Below, piece by piece: positions 34,750 to 45,219 of a stretch of DNA of 64,000 nucleotides (positions are counted from its first letter, which is position 1; each line of letters opens with the position of its first letter). A model generated the notes under the pieces. The model had not been told where the DNA came from. It made no database searches and saw only the letters and a list, made by a program, of their open reading frames with translations. The position numbers were made by a program, and so were the translations under genes. Source of the stretch: Streptomyces luteolus (lineage in GTDB: Bacteria > Actinomycetota > Actinomycetes > Streptomycetales > Streptomycetaceae); the NCBI RefSeq assembly GCF_029968015.1, contig NZ_JASCIS010000039.1, positions 1 through 64,000 of the forward strand, read 5' to 3'.

Positions 34750-36835
34750 CCCGCCGTACACGCGACGGTGAAACGGGTTGGCGGACGGCTCGGCAGTCGG
34801 GCCCGCACGACTCCTTCCGCAGCCACGCGGGCGCCCACCAGTTGGCGCGGCCCGCCAGGGTGAGGAAGGCGGGCACCAGGACGCCCCGTACCACCGTCGC
34901 GTCCAGGAGCACGGCGACGGCGAGGCCCGTGCCGAGGAGTTTGAGCACCGTCAGACCCGAGGTGGCCAGTACGCCCGTGACCAGGGCCACCGCGAGCGCC
35001 GCCGTGGTGATGAGCCGCCCGGTGCGGGCCACACCCTCCACCACCGCGTCCCGGTTGGACAAGCCCCGCAACCAGTGCTCGCGCACCCGCGAGAGCAGGA
35101 AGATCTCGTAGTCGACGGCGAGCCCGAACGCCACGGCCGCCATGAGCAGCGGCAGCGTCAGGTCAAGGGCGCCCGTGACGGTGAACCCGCCGAGCACGCC
35201 CCGCAGATGCCCGTCCTGGAAGACGTACACCACCACCCCGAAGCTCGCCGTCAGGCTCAACGCGCCCACGAGCAGCGCCTTGAAGGGCAGCAGCACACTG
35301 CGGGTCAGCAGGAAGAGCATCGCCCACGTGGTGACCGCGAGGATCCCACCGGCCAGCGGCAGCCGCTCGGCCACCGCCGCCTTCGTGTCCGCGAGCACCG
35401 CGGCGCGGCCCGCCACCAGGGAACCCTCCGGAGACTCCGCGCGGACCTCGGCCACAAGCCGCTGCGCCGCGGCCGACTGCGGCTCCGCCGTACCGGCCAC
35501 GGACAGCACAGGTCCGAGCCCCGGCAGGGACACCGCGCGGACCGCGGCCACGGCGTCCAGCGCGGCCACCCGCTTCCGGACCGCGGCGGCGTCCGCCACC
35601 TCGGGCAGCACCACCGTGAGCGTGCGCTCGGCGGGCGCCGCGAACCGCTCCCGGATCTCCTCGGCCGTCGCATGGGCCTCCGCGCTCGCCGGCAGCGTCC
35701 GCTCGTCGATGAGCCCGAAACGTACGTGCCCGAACGGCGCCGCACAGAGCACGAGCAGCACCGCACAGCCGACCCCGTACACCGCGGGCCGGCGCGTCAC
35801 CACCCGCGCGACCCGCCGCCACAGCGGACTGTCGGTCCGCCCGGTCCGGCCGATGCGCTCGCCGAGCAGAAGCAGCACCGGCGGCACGACGGCCATGGCC
35901 GCGGCGGCCGCGAGCAGCGCGACCGCCATGCCCGCGCACGCCATCGAGCGCAGGAACGGCAGCGGCAGCACAAGCAGCGCCCCCATCGACAGGGCCACCG
36001 TGCAGGCCGAGGCCACCACCGCCCGCCCGGCGGTCCGCACCGTGCGGGAAACGGCGTCGGCCACCCCGAGACCGTGCCCCAGCTCCTCGCGGAACCGGGT
36101 GACGAGGAACAGGCCGTAATCCACGGCGAGTCCGAAGCCGAGCGCCGTCGTGAGGTTCATCGCGAACACCGACACCGGCATGGCGTACGTCAGCGCCCGC
36201 AGCAGCGCCGCCGTACCCGCGACCGCGAGCACGCCGATGACGACGGGCACCAGCGCGGCGAGCAGCGAACGCAGCGCCACCACGAGCAGCAGCAGCGTGA
36301 GCGGCGCCGCGATCAACTCGGCGGTGACCAGGTCCCGTTCACTGCCCTCCGCGGCCTGCACGCTCACCCACGAGGGGCCGGTCGCGGAGACCTCCAGGGG
36401 CCCGCGCTCGCCCGTCAGCCCCGGGACCAGCCCGCGAGCGGTGACCGCCATGTCCCGGTCCGCGCCCGCGAGATCCGCGGTGACCAGGGCCGCCCGCCCG
36501 TCCTCGGAACGCAGCAGCGCACCGCCCGGGGACCAGTACGAGCGGGTCGACTCCACGCCGTCGGCCGCGGCCAGCTCCCGCGTGAGCCGCTCGCCCGCCT
36601 CGCGGGCGGCCGCAGCGTCCACTCCGGCGGCGGACCGGGCGAGCAGCACCAGGTCCGGCGGGGCCGCGCCCGCCCGGGCCAGCACCGCCGCCGCCCGGTC
36701 CGCCTCGGTGTCCTTCGCGGTGTAGCCGCCGTTGGCGAGCCGCTCGTGGGTACCCGCACCCGCGACCGCGCAGAGAGCGGCCACCAGGGCGGCGAGCAGC
36801 AGCACCAGACGGGGGCGGGCGGCCACGCGCGTCAC
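34736..36835 (-). CDS. MMPL-family RND transporter
   Basis: A 699-residue membrane protein with the duplicated RND plan: one helix, a large extracytoplasmic loop, and a five-to-six-helix block, twice. The MMPL signature occurs in both halves as GLAVDYGLFLVTRFREE and GLAVDYEIFLLSRVREHW. MMPL proteins export lipids or acylated metabolites. The GTG start overlaps the ketosynthase stop (GTGA), and the ketosynthase in turn overlaps the ACP, so all three form a tight operon and this pump probably exports what they make. Confidence 0.9.
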   Translation of the reverse strand: MTRVAARPRLVLLLAALVAALCAVAGAGTHERLANGGYTAKDTEADRAAAVLARAGAAPPDLVLLARSAAGVDAAAAREAGERLTRELAAADGVESTRSYWSPGGALLRSEDGRAALVTADLAGADRDMAVTARGLVPGLTGERGPLEVSATGPSWVSVQAAEGSERDLVTAELIAAPLTLLLLVVALRSLLAALVPVVIGVLAVAGTAALLRALTYAMPVSVFAMNLTTALGFGLAVDYGLFLVTRFREELGHGLGVADAVSRTVRTAGRAVVASACTVALSMGALLVLPLPFLRSMACAGMAVALLAAAAAMAVVPPVLLLLGERIGRTGRTDSPLWRRVARVVTRRPAVYGVGCAVLLVLCAAPFGHVRFGLIDERTLPASAEAHATAEEIRERFAAPAERTLTVVLPEVADAAAVRKRVAALDAVAAVRAVSLPGLGPVLSVAGTAEPQSAAAQRLVAEVRAESPEGSLVAGRAAVLADTKAAVAERLPLAGGILAVTTWAMLFLLTRSVLLPFKALLVGALSLTASFGVVVYVFQDGHLRGVLGGFTVTGALDLTLPLLMAAVAFGLAVDYEIFLLSRVREHWLRGLSNRDAVVEGVARTGRLITTAALAVALVTGVLATSGLTVLKLLGTGLAVAVLLDATVVRGVLVPAFLTLAGRANWWAPAWLRKESCGPDCRAVRQPVSPSRVRRVRSG

Positions 36836-38058
36836 GCGGCCCGGAAGAAGAGCACGGCGTTCTGCCCGCCGAACCCGAAGGCGTTGCTGAGGGCACCCGT
36901 CATCCGGTGAGCCCGGGGCTCCTTGGTGACGACGTCGATGGCCACGCCCTCGTCGAGCCGGTCCAGGTTGGCGGTCGGCGGGACGAGCTGCCGTTCCAGC
37001 GAGAGCACCGTCACCGCCGCCTCCACCGCACCCGCGGCACCCAGCGTGTGACCGATGACCCCCTTGACGGACGTCACCGGCGGCGCACTCGAACGGAAGA
37101 GGGCACCGAGCAACTCCGCCTCGATACGGTCGCCCTGCGGAGTCGAGGTGCCGTGCGCGTTGACGTGGTGGACGTCCGCCGGGTCGGCCCCGGCGTCGGC
37201 GAGGGCGGCCTCGACGGCCCGCCGCGCACCGTCGCCGTCCGGCCGGGGGCTGGTGGCGTGGAAGCCGTCGGCGGAGGCCCCGTAGCCGGAAAGATAGCCG
37301 CGGATACGGACGCCGCGGGCGCGCGCGTACTCCGGCCGCTCCAGGACGAGGACCCCGGCGCCCTCGCTCAGCACGAAGCCGTCCCGGTCCGCGTCGAAGG
37401 GGCGGGACGCGACGGCCGGGTCGGCACGGCGCCGGGAGAGCGCGCCGAGCCGGTAGAAGGCGGCCGAACCCATCGGCACCCGCGTGGAGTCGGTGCCGCC
37501 CGCGATCGCGATGTCGCAGGTCCCCGCGCGCAGCAGGTCGCGGGCGACGCCGATCGCGGTGGCCCCGGAGGCGCAGGCCGTCGACGTGGTGAGGCAGGGC
37601 CCGGTCGCCTGCAGGTCCGTCGAGACCTCGCCGGCGACCATGTTGGGCAGCGAACGGGTCAGCGTGGTCGGCGAGATGGCCTCGACGCGGCCCTCGACGA
37701 GCTTGGCGTACGCATCGGCCCAGGCGTCGCCTCCGTTGGAGGCCACCCCCATCACGACGGCGACCCGCGGCCCGTCCCACGCTTCCTTGTCCAGTGCCGC
37801 GTCCGCCACCGCCTCGCGCGCGGCCACCATGGCGAGCTGGATGAACCGGTCGATGCGCCAGGTGAGCCGCCGGCCGAGGAGGGCGGCGGCGTCGAAGTCC
37901 GGCACCCAGCACGAGAAGTCGACGGGCAGTCCGGCGAGGGCCTCGTCGCGCGCGGCAAGACCGGTTCCGGCGCAGATCCCCGCCCAGGACTCCTCGACGC
38001 CCACCCCAGCGGGGGTGACGAGGCCGAGCCCCGTGACGGCGATGTCCCGTGCCGTCAC
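36832..38058 (-). CDS. stand-alone beta-ketoacyl-ACP synthase (FabF-like)
   Basis: A 408-residue ketosynthase with a full Cys-His-His set: Cys in STACASGATAIGVA (about 168), His in VNAHGTSTPQGD and VIGHTLGAAGAVEA, and Lys in SVKGVIGH. It is active-site complete but has no chain-length-factor partner beside it, unlike the type II pair at 59-62 kb. The GTG start overlaps the ACP stop. Such KS-ACP pairs elongate fatty or polyene acyl chains, or act as a priming or decarboxylating unit. Its product is unknown. Confidence 0.9.
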   Translation of the reverse strand: MTARDIAVTGLGLVTPAGVGVEESWAGICAGTGLAARDEALAGLPVDFSCWVPDFDAAALLGRRLTWRIDRFIQLAMVAAREAVADAALDKEAWDGPRVAVVMGVASNGGDAWADAYAKLVEGRVEAISPTTLTRSLPNMVAGEVSTDLQATGPCLTTSTACASGATAIGVARDLLRAGTCDIAIAGGTDSTRVPMGSAAFYRLGALSRRRADPAVASRPFDADRDGFVLSEGAGVLVLERPEYARARGVRIRGYLSGYGASADGFHATSPRPDGDGARRAVEAALADAGADPADVHHVNAHGTSTPQGDRIEAELLGALFRSSAPPVTSVKGVIGHTLGAAGAVEAAVTVLSLERQLVPPTANLDRLDEGVAIDVVTKEPRAHRMTGALSNAFGFGGQNAVLFFRAA

Positions 38059-38321
38059 CGGACCGCCTTCCGCAGGGCCTCGGTTGCCTTCTCCGCGCCG
38101 ACGGCGATCGTCAGGTGCTCGGCGGCCTCGGCGAGCGTCATGTCCGGCCGGTCCTCGGGCAGGCCCGCGCCGAGGTCGTCCTCAAGCAGCGTGGCCAGCT
38201 CCAACCGGGCGAGCGAGTCGAACTCCAGCGACTCGAAGGTGGCGTCCGGCCGGATCTGCTCCTCCGGCACGCCGAAATGGCCGGTGAGCAGGCGGGCCAT
38301 CACGTCGTAGACGGGCTCCAT
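38055..38321 (-). CDS. acyl carrier protein of the KS-MMPL operon
   Basis: An 88-residue acyl carrier protein with the phosphopantetheine serine Ser36 in LEFDSLARLEL. The ATG has AAGGAG eight bases upstream and the stop overlaps the ketosynthase start. It presumably carries the chain extended by that ketosynthase. It differs clearly from the aromatic-PKS ACP at 59118. Confidence 0.9.
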   Translation of the reverse strand: MEPVYDVMARLLTGHFGVPEEQIRPDATFESLEFDSLARLELATLLEDDLGAGLPEDRPDMTLAEAAEHLTIAVGAEKATEALRKAVR

Positions 38322-38747
38322 CGTTGTTCTCCTTGGTGTCGGTGGACGGGGGTCGAGATGGCGGGGTTCGAGATGGCGGGGGTCGAGACACGTCCGGCCG
38401 TTCGCGGCCGACGTGCACGGTGCCCCACGCCCGCTGCCGGGATCCCCTATCGAACCGTCCGCCCGCTGCACAGGTGCGCGACGCACCGGCCGGGGGCCAC
38501 GGGCCGCACCGACTTCATACGCCTGGCGGTGCGGCCGTCCACTCGCTCCGAAACCGGCGAACCCGACTCCGTCCAGGTCTCCGTCCAGGTCTCCGGGCGA
38601 CACGTCCGGCGGCGGCGCTCCCCTCCTCAACTCCGGGGATGGGCCCGGGCATTGTCGGCACACGAGGACAAGAAGTGAACGGACGACGGAAGTTGGGCCG
38701 CCGCGGCAGTTCGACTGCCGGCCACCGGCCACGTCCGGCCACGTCAC
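38322..38747. repeat. 426-bp gap with 15-bp direct repeats
   Basis: Upstream of the ACP gene, 38350-38390 holds nearly three copies of a 15-bp unit (TCGAGATGGCGGGGT-like), and 38573-38597 has two copies of a CGTCCAGGTCTC unit. The first set contains TCGAGA heptamers but with 15-bp rather than 11-bp spacing, so it is not a standard SARP site. No gene is seen. Confidence 0.6.
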
Positions 38748-39077
38748 TCAACGGGCACGGACGACCGTCACGACGGCATGCCGGGCAGTGCCCGCGAGGA
38801 CCTCCAGGACAAGGCCGCTGCCGGTCGTGGTGTACCGCTCGCCGTCGTCGGTCCTGGCTCGCCGCCCGGGGCCGGACGCGGCGATGTGCACGGCGAGGCG
38901 TCTGCTCAGTGGTTCGGTGAGGGGTTCGGACTGGACCCGGCGTCCGTCCGGAAGGCGCACCACCACGGTGCGCGGACCCACGGCGTCTCCGGTGTAGCCG
39001 ACGGCGTCGGCGTCGATCGTCTCCACGTGCCCGATCCTGAGCCTTCTCTGCACGGCAACAGCGCGATCAACACCCAT
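38748..39077 (-). CDS. possible small hypothetical protein
   Basis: A 109-residue open frame with an ATG start but no good ribosome site. The sequence alternates polar and hydrophobic residues (TVVVRLPDGRRVQSEPL, GLVLEVLAGTARHAVVTVV) and could form a small beta-rich protein; no family is recognised. It may be spurious. If it is not a gene, the gap from 38322 to 39321 is a 1-kb non-coding region. Confidence 0.3.
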   Translation of the reverse strand: MGVDRAVAVQRRLRIGHVETIDADAVGYTGDAVGPRTVVVRLPDGRRVQSEPLTEPLSRRLAVHIAASGPGRRARTDDGERYTTTGSGLVLEVLAGTARHAVVTVVRAR

Positions 39078-39321
39078 GACTCATGCATCAGTTCATATCG
39101 ACGCACCCCGAACGGAGCAACAGCCGGTCGGTGGCGACATGACCGTCCGGGACGCGGACACCCCCGTACGACCCAACCCGCGGGCCGGACCGGCCAGTTG
39201 TCCGCTCCGACCAGGTTCTGGTGCGGTGGGGAGACCGACCCGCGCAGCGACCGAAGCTACTCAACTCCGGAATTGGGGCATCCGTTTTTTCCGGGGCCGC
39301 CCGGCCTCGCTCGATCGGCTG

Positions 39322-40386
<1,065 letters not shown>

Positions 40387-40501
40387 GGTGTCCTCCTGTG
40401 CTCGTGATCCGTTCGGGAACGAGTCTGTGACCGCTGCGAGCCGGAGGTAAGGGAAGGAAAATCCTGGGAATGCCAGTCCCACCCTGGCTGTTGGAGCGAC
40501 C

Positions 40502-41365
40502 GTGACGACCCGCACCGCGACGACCAGCACCGCGACGACCCGCACCGTGGACGCGACACAGGAGCTGGCCGCGTTCCTGCGGACCCGGCGCGAACGCCTG
40601 GACCCGCACGATGTCGGCCTCCCGTCGCGTCGGAAGGCCCGACGGACCCCGGGGTTGCGCCGCGAAGAGGTCGCAGAACTGGCCGGGCTCAGCATCGACT
40701 ACATCGTGCGCCTGGAACAGGCCCGCGGGCTGCGGCCCTCCGCGGACGTGGTGGAGGCACTGTCCCGGGCGCTGCGCCTCGCCCCCGACGAGCGCGCCTA
40801 CCTCTTCGACCTGGCCCGGCATCGCCCCCGCAACGCCGACGAGCCCGCCACCACCGCGGCGCCGCCGCTGGCTCGGCTGGTCGCCGACCTGTCGCCGCTC
40901 CCGGCCATGCTGATGAACCACCGCTACGACATCCTGGCCTGGAACGGCGAAATGGCGAGGCTGCTGCTGGATTTCGGCACCCTGCCGCCGTCGCAGCGCA
41001 ACGCGATGTGGCTGTGCCTGATGCACCCGGCGATGCGCGAGCTCTACGTCGACCGCGAACGCGTCGTACGGGAGGGGGTCGCCCACCTGCGTGCCGCGTG
41101 GGCCGCGCATCCGGAGGATCAGGCGCTGACCGACCGCATCGCCGAATTCACCACCCATGACGCGGAATTCGCGCGACTGTGGGCCGAGCGAGAGGTCAAC
41201 GTCAACGGGCGCGGGCACAAGTTGATGCGGCATCCCGAAGTCGGTCCGATCGCAGTGCATTTCGAGACGCTCACGCCGCTTCAGGATCCGGACCAACTGC
41301 TGGTGATCCACCGCGCCGCGGACGAGGAGAGCCAGTCGGCGTTGGACCAGTTGAGCGCAGGCTGA
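40502..41365 (+). CDS. XRE-family regulator with MmyB-like ligand domain
   Basis: A 287-residue regulator with an N-terminal helix-turn-helix (GLRREEVAELAGLSIDYIVRLEQARGLRPSADVVEALSRAL, about 60-100) and a MmyB-like ligand-binding domain behind it. The N-terminus is a Thr-Ala-Arg repeat (TTRTATTSTATTRT) encoded by a repeated ACGACC/CGCACC DNA unit. It probably represses or activates the divergent aldo/keto reductase. The GTG start lacks a strong ribosome site. Confidence 0.88.
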   Translation: MTTRTATTSTATTRTVDATQELAAFLRTRRERLDPHDVGLPSRRKARRTPGLRREEVAELAGLSIDYIVRLEQARGLRPSADVVEALSRALRLAPDERAYLFDLARHRPRNADEPATTAAPPLARLVADLSPLPAMLMNHRYDILAWNGEMARLLLDFGTLPPSQRNAMWLCLMHPAMRELYVDRERVVREGVAHLRAAWAAHPEDQALTDRIAEFTTHDAEFARLWAEREVNVNGRGHKLMRHPEVGPIAVHFETLTPLQDPDQLLVIHRAADEESQSALDQLSAG

Positions 41366-41801
41366 CGTCGAACCGCCCATTCCAGGAGATCGCCCCACCG
41401 TCGGCCTCGACGTCAGCCCTGCGTCGAGGGCTTTCGTGGCTCAGTTCGCACCCGTTTTCAAGGGGGCGCGCTGGTGCGGTAGGAACGAAAAATAGCCAAG
41501 CCTTTCGACAGTCAGGTGCGGTGGAGCCGGTGACCGCCCTCGTCGTTTCAGTGAGACGCGCCCATTGATCACCTGATTCTATTGGGCGAAAAATTACCTG
41601 CAAGGGAATTGCCCATTCGCTGCAGAGCGCCCTCGATCTACTTCATCCCAGGTCATCGCCTTCAGCGAGGATTCTTGTGTGATCGGATTCACGGTTTGGT
41701 GTGCGCTGCAGGCGAGGGTTGGTCTCGGAAATGCAAAGTTCTGCCCCAGGTGAATTGATCATTCCTGAGTGACGTGTTATCGCACTCAAAAGGGGTGTAG
41801 T
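41366..41801. other. AT-richer leader region before the SARP gene
   Basis: This 436-bp stretch is visibly richer in A and T than the rest of the window, as promoter regions of Streptomyces activators often are. It has TGATCA palindromes near 41755-41765 but no convincing gene. It is the probable promoter and regulatory region of the SARP gene. Confidence 0.5.
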
Positions 41802-42011
41802 ATGTTCGCTGATGTATTCAAGATCGACCCATTTGCAAGGGGTCGGTGGGGGAAACCGGGGGTTCGCCCACTGTCAGGCTTCTTCGGCCTGGACGACGAG
41901 TGGCTGATTTTCTGCCCTACGCCAACAGGGGAATCCCGTGGTCGGATGGTGACGCAAAATACGGGGGAAATGAAGTGCAGTTCAACGTGCTCGGTGCCAT
42001 GGAAATACTGA
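41802..42011 (+). CDS. possible leader ORF overlapping the SARP start
   Basis: A 69-codon frame begins at an ATG with AAAAGGGGTG just upstream, a better ribosome site than the one before the SARP gene, and ends 37 bases inside the SARP. Its third codon positions are not GC-rich, so a conserved protein is doubtful. It could work as a translated leader controlling SARP synthesis. Low confidence. Confidence 0.25.
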   Translation: MFADVFKIDPFARGRWGKPGVRPLSGFFGLDDEWLIFCPTPTGESRGRMVTQNTGEMKCSSTCSVPWKY

Positions 42012-42784
42012 CCGACGACGGTCGGTCCCTGGAGCTGAACGCCTCGAAAACAGGACAGGTGATCGCACTGCTCCTCGTGCGCTGTCAGGAGACGGTCAGC
42101 TCGGACACCCTTCTCGAAGAGCTGTGGGGGCAGCGGTTACCGCGCAGCGCGCGTACCACCCTGCAGACGTACGTATATCTCGCGCGGCAGATGTTCGACC
42201 GGAAGCTGGCCGGGCTGCCCGGGCGTGAAGTGCTGGTGACCCGGCCACCCGGCTACGCCATCCTGGCCGCCGAGGACTCCGTCGATGCCAAGCGCTTCGA
42301 ACGGCTCGTCACGGAAGGCAAGGGACTGCTCGACGGGGGACGCCCAGATGGAGCGATGGCACGCCTGGACGAGGCCCTGGAGCTGTGGCGCGGCCCCGCG
42401 TTCTCCGGACTGGCGATGGGCAGGGTGCTCAGCGCGCACCTGACGCACCTGCGCGAAGTGCGGATCCGGGCGATCAGCCTGCGCGTCGAGGCGCTGCGCC
42501 GACTCGGCTACTACCACGAACTGGTGCCGGAGCTGTCCTCGCTGGTCGCGTTCCACCCGCTCAACGAGCACTTCCACGCCTGGCTGATCGAGGCCCTGTA
42601 CAAGACCGGCAGGCGCGCCGACGCCCTCCTCGCCTACCACCAGCTGCGCACCGTCCTCGACCAGGAACTCGGGGTCGAGCCGTCGCCCGTGATCCGGCAG
42701 CTGCAGTACGAGGTCCTGAACCACGGCCGACTCGAAGACGCGGCACCCGCGCGTGGCGTCACCGCAGGCGACTGCCCCGGGTAG
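41975..42784 (+). CDS. SARP pathway activator with TTA codon (ActII-ORF4-like)
   Basis: A 269-residue Streptomyces antibiotic regulatory protein: OmpR-like winged helix (VQFNVLGAMEILTDDG to TRPPGYAI, about 1-95) and the bacterial activation domain (about 100-250). Length matches ActII-ORF4. The GTG at 41975 follows ACGGGGGAAATGAA and is where family similarity begins. Leu55 is encoded by TTA (42137-42139), so translation should need the bldA tRNA. SARP-type heptamer repeats occur at 46857, 63569 and 63680 before genes of the polyketide cluster, so this protein is the likely activator of the right block. Confidence 0.92.
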   Translation: MQFNVLGAMEILTDDGRSLELNASKTGQVIALLLVRCQETVSSDTLLEELWGQRLPRSARTTLQTYVYLARQMFDRKLAGLPGREVLVTRPPGYAILAAEDSVDAKRFERLVTEGKGLLDGGRPDGAMARLDEALELWRGPAFSGLAMGRVLSAHLTHLREVRIRAISLRVEALRRLGYYHELVPELSSLVAFHPLNEHFHAWLIEALYKTGRRADALLAYHQLRTVLDQELGVEPSPVIRQLQYEVLNHGRLEDAAPARGVTAGDCPG

Positions 42785-42792
42785 CGACGCCA

Positions 42793-43749
42793 TCACGGCG
42801 TCCGCAGTGCCCCGGGTTCGCGCACCAGCGCCGAAGGTTCGCTCTCCCGTGCCCCGGCCTCCCGGAGTGCCGCCCCGTCCTTCCGCTGACGGGCACCGGT
42901 CTGTGGCGTACCCGCACCGGTTTCCCGGGAGCCCGCTCCTCCGTCAGGCACCTCCTCGCGGAGGCGACCGCCGCTCCCGGCCCGCAGCAGCGGACCCAGC
43001 TCCGCGCGTAGCCGGGATCGCGGCACGGTCTTGTCGACGAAGCCCCGCCGGAGCAGGAACTCGCGGTCTGGAACTCGTCGGGCAGACGCTGCCGGATGGT
43101 CTGCTCGATCACCCTCCGCCCGGCCAATCCGAGGCGTGCCCCCGGCTCGGCGAGGATCACATCGGTCCACATCGGTCAGCGTCGCGAGGGACGCCGCGAC
43201 GCCGCCGAACGCCGGGTCCGTGATCAGCGAGACGGTCAGCACCCCGGCCTCGTCCAGCTGTCCGAGCGCCGCGCCGGTCTCGGCCATCTGCACCAGCGAC
43301 AGCGCGCCCTCCTGCATCCGGGCGCCGCCCGAAGCGGTCACGAGTACCAGCGGGGTGCACTCCGCGAGCGCCCGCTCCATCGCGGTGATCAGTTCGCCGA
43401 CCGCGCTGCCCTCGTCCATCCCGGTGCGGGCCCGTGCCCCGGCCGGCCGGTCGGGGTACGGCATGGTGTCCACGAAGCCGAGCGGGTCGGAGCCGTCGGT
43501 GCTCAGCGGCAGGGCCTCGAACCGGCCGGCGTCGGCGAGTTGCTCCAGGCGCTGCCGGGCGGTCAACCGCTGGTGCGCCCGGCCTTCGGGGCACACGTAC
43601 AGGTTGCGGGCCAGCCGCTTGCCGTAGATCGGTGTGTGGCAGTCGGTGCACAGCACCCAGGCGTCGTCCTCCTCGGCCGCCGCCGTGCCCGCCGCCGCTG
43701 TCGGCCGACCGCCGTCGATCGCGTTCGTATGGACTGTCCGGGTCGTCAT
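42793..43749 (-). pseudogene. acetyl-CoA carboxylase carboxyltransferase beta (AccD-like), frame-damaged
   Basis: The frame opens like AccD: a zinc ribbon (CTDCHTPIYGKRLARNLYVC) and then DPLGFVDTMPYPDR and SGGARMQEGALSLVQM. At 43158-43177 a 10-bp tandem duplication (CACATCGGTC twice) shifts the frame; about 35 residues that should read DVILAEPGARLGLAGRRVIEQTIRQ are then out of frame. Near 43061 a base is missing and the frame returns (EFLLRRGFVDKTVPR). The frame stays open (318 codons) but part of the carboxyltransferase fold is scrambled. It is probably inactive unless the indels are sequencing errors. The final 60 residues are a low-complexity tail. It would have supplied malonyl-CoA. Confidence 0.85.
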
Positions 43750-43775
43750 CGGGCGCCCTGTCCCTTGTGCTGTGC

Positions 43776-45098
43776 TCAGATCCCCAGGCCTTCCGTCGCG
43801 TAGGCGTCGGCCGCGGGCTGGAACTGGAGCGCGATGTGGCCGGCGGCGGAGTTGACGTCCCGCCAGAACCGCTGAAGCGGGTGGGTCTCGGACTGCCCGG
43901 TGGTGCCCGCGGCGCGAAAGAGCCGGTCGACCGCCGTCCCGAGCAGCTCGACGGCGTAGGAGCAGTCGCGCAGATTGCGCGTCACCTCCAGGCGCCCGGC
44001 CGCCGCGCCCTTGTCACCGACCAGCGCGGCGCGCTCCAGGAGCAGCCCCGCGGCATCGACGTCTGCGGCGCACCGGGCCAGCGTGGCGTGCGCCGAAGTC
44101 CGGTCCGGCTGCGGGGCGCCCGGCCGGGCAGCGAGTGCCCTGACCTTGTCGGTGAAATACGCGGACCAGGCGCCGAGCGCCCCGCGCGCGGCGCCGAGCA
44201 CCGGGGCGGCGAAGGACAACCCGTTGACGGCCTCCAGCGGCACCGAGTGGCAGGGCGCCGTGGAGCCGGTGGCGCGGCCGGTGAACAGATCCTGGCGGTC
44301 GAAGCACCGCGAGTCGGGGATCAGGATGTCCTCGACGGTGACGGTGTTGCTGCCGGTCGCCCGCATACCGATGGTGAACCACGTGTCGGTGGCGGTGAAC
44401 CGCGCCCTGGGCACCGCGAACACCTTGGCCGACGGCCGGCCCTCGCTCGGGATCGTGGCGCACACCAGCGCCCAATCCGCGTAGTCCACCGCGCTGATGT
44501 AGGGCCACTGGCCGCTCACGCGCCAGCCGCCCGGCACCTTGCGCGCCTGCCCCGCCGGCGTCAGAGAACCGACCACGACGGCGTCGGGGCCGCCCGCCCA
44601 CACCTCACGGAAACCGTCCGCGGGCAAGAACGCGGCCATCCGGGAGAGATTGGCCATCAGCGAGGCGCACCACGCGGTGGCCGCGCACTCCTGGCCGATC
44701 TCGGCCACCGCCGGTGTCAGCTCCCGGAACGTCCCCGCGCCGCCGCCGCACTCGGCGGGCACGAAGTGTCGGGGGAACCCCGCTTCGACCAGGGCCCGGG
44801 CCACGTCCGCGTCGAGCCGGCGCGCGTTCTCCGCCGCGCTCGCGCGCTCGGCGGCGAGGGCGGCGACACGGGCGGCTTGCAGAGCGGTGGGTGAGCCCGG
44901 ACCGCCCGGACCGCCCGGACCGCCCGGACCGCCTGCACCGCCTGCACCGCCCGCACCGGTATCGGCCGTTGCGGAGGTCGCGTCGGTAGCGCCGGTGGCG
45001 GTGGCAGTGGCGGTGGTCGAGGCGTCGGTCATGTCGGTCGCTGGGGTCGACGCGGATGGCGCGGTGGTGGCGGAGCGGGCGGGGGATCGGTCCAGCAT
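43776..45098 (-). CDS. acyl-CoA-dehydrogenase-like flavin hydroxylase (ActVA-ORF5 type)
   Basis: A 440-residue group D flavin monooxygenase, the larger half of a two-component system that takes reduced FMN from a separate reductase. Family marks include CAATAWCASLMANLS, VPGGWRVSGQWPYISAVDYADWAL and SHP-like LQRFWRDVNSAAGHIALQF. ActVA-ORF5 hydroxylates the dihydronaphthoquinone in actinorhodin. The likely partner is the reductase at 55481. The first 70 residues are Thr/Ala then Gly/Pro repeats, encoded by a 9-bp CCGCCCGGA repeat at about 44895-44960, and are probably a disordered tail. GAGG lies eight bases before the ATG. Confidence 0.87.
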   Translation of the reverse strand: MLDRSPARSATTAPSASTPATDMTDASTTATATATGATDATSATADTGAGGAGGAGGPGGPGGPGGPGSPTALQAARVAALAAERASAAENARRLDADVARALVEAGFPRHFVPAECGGGAGTFRELTPAVAEIGQECAATAWCASLMANLSRMAAFLPADGFREVWAGGPDAVVVGSLTPAGQARKVPGGWRVSGQWPYISAVDYADWALVCATIPSEGRPSAKVFAVPRARFTATDTWFTIGMRATGSNTVTVEDILIPDSRCFDRQDLFTGRATGSTAPCHSVPLEAVNGLSFAAPVLGAARGALGAWSAYFTDKVRALAARPGAPQPDRTSAHATLARCAADVDAAGLLLERAALVGDKGAAAGRLEVTRNLRDCSYAVELLGTAVDRLFRAAGTTGQSETHPLQRFWRDVNSAAGHIALQFQPAADAYATEGLGI

Positions 45099-45219
45099 CC
45101 CGGTACCTCACTGGTCTCCGTGGCAACCCACGGCTCGGCTCGGCTCGGTCGGTTGGCGCGCCTCAGACGGTCGTCCGCCGTTGTCCAAGCCGACTCGATA
45201 TCCGCTGGAAGAACCTCGA

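Noticed and set aside
36836..37912. N-terminal 359-codon extension of the MMPL protein
   Set aside because: The extension lies over the ketosynthase gene in another frame and is low-complexity; the GTG overlapping the ketosynthase stop gives a normal MMPL protein.
38350..38390. TCGAGA repeats upstream of the ACP gene considered as a SARP site
   Set aside because: The spacing is 15 bp rather than 11 bp and the heptamers face the wrong way for the ACP operon, so it was kept only as a repeat.
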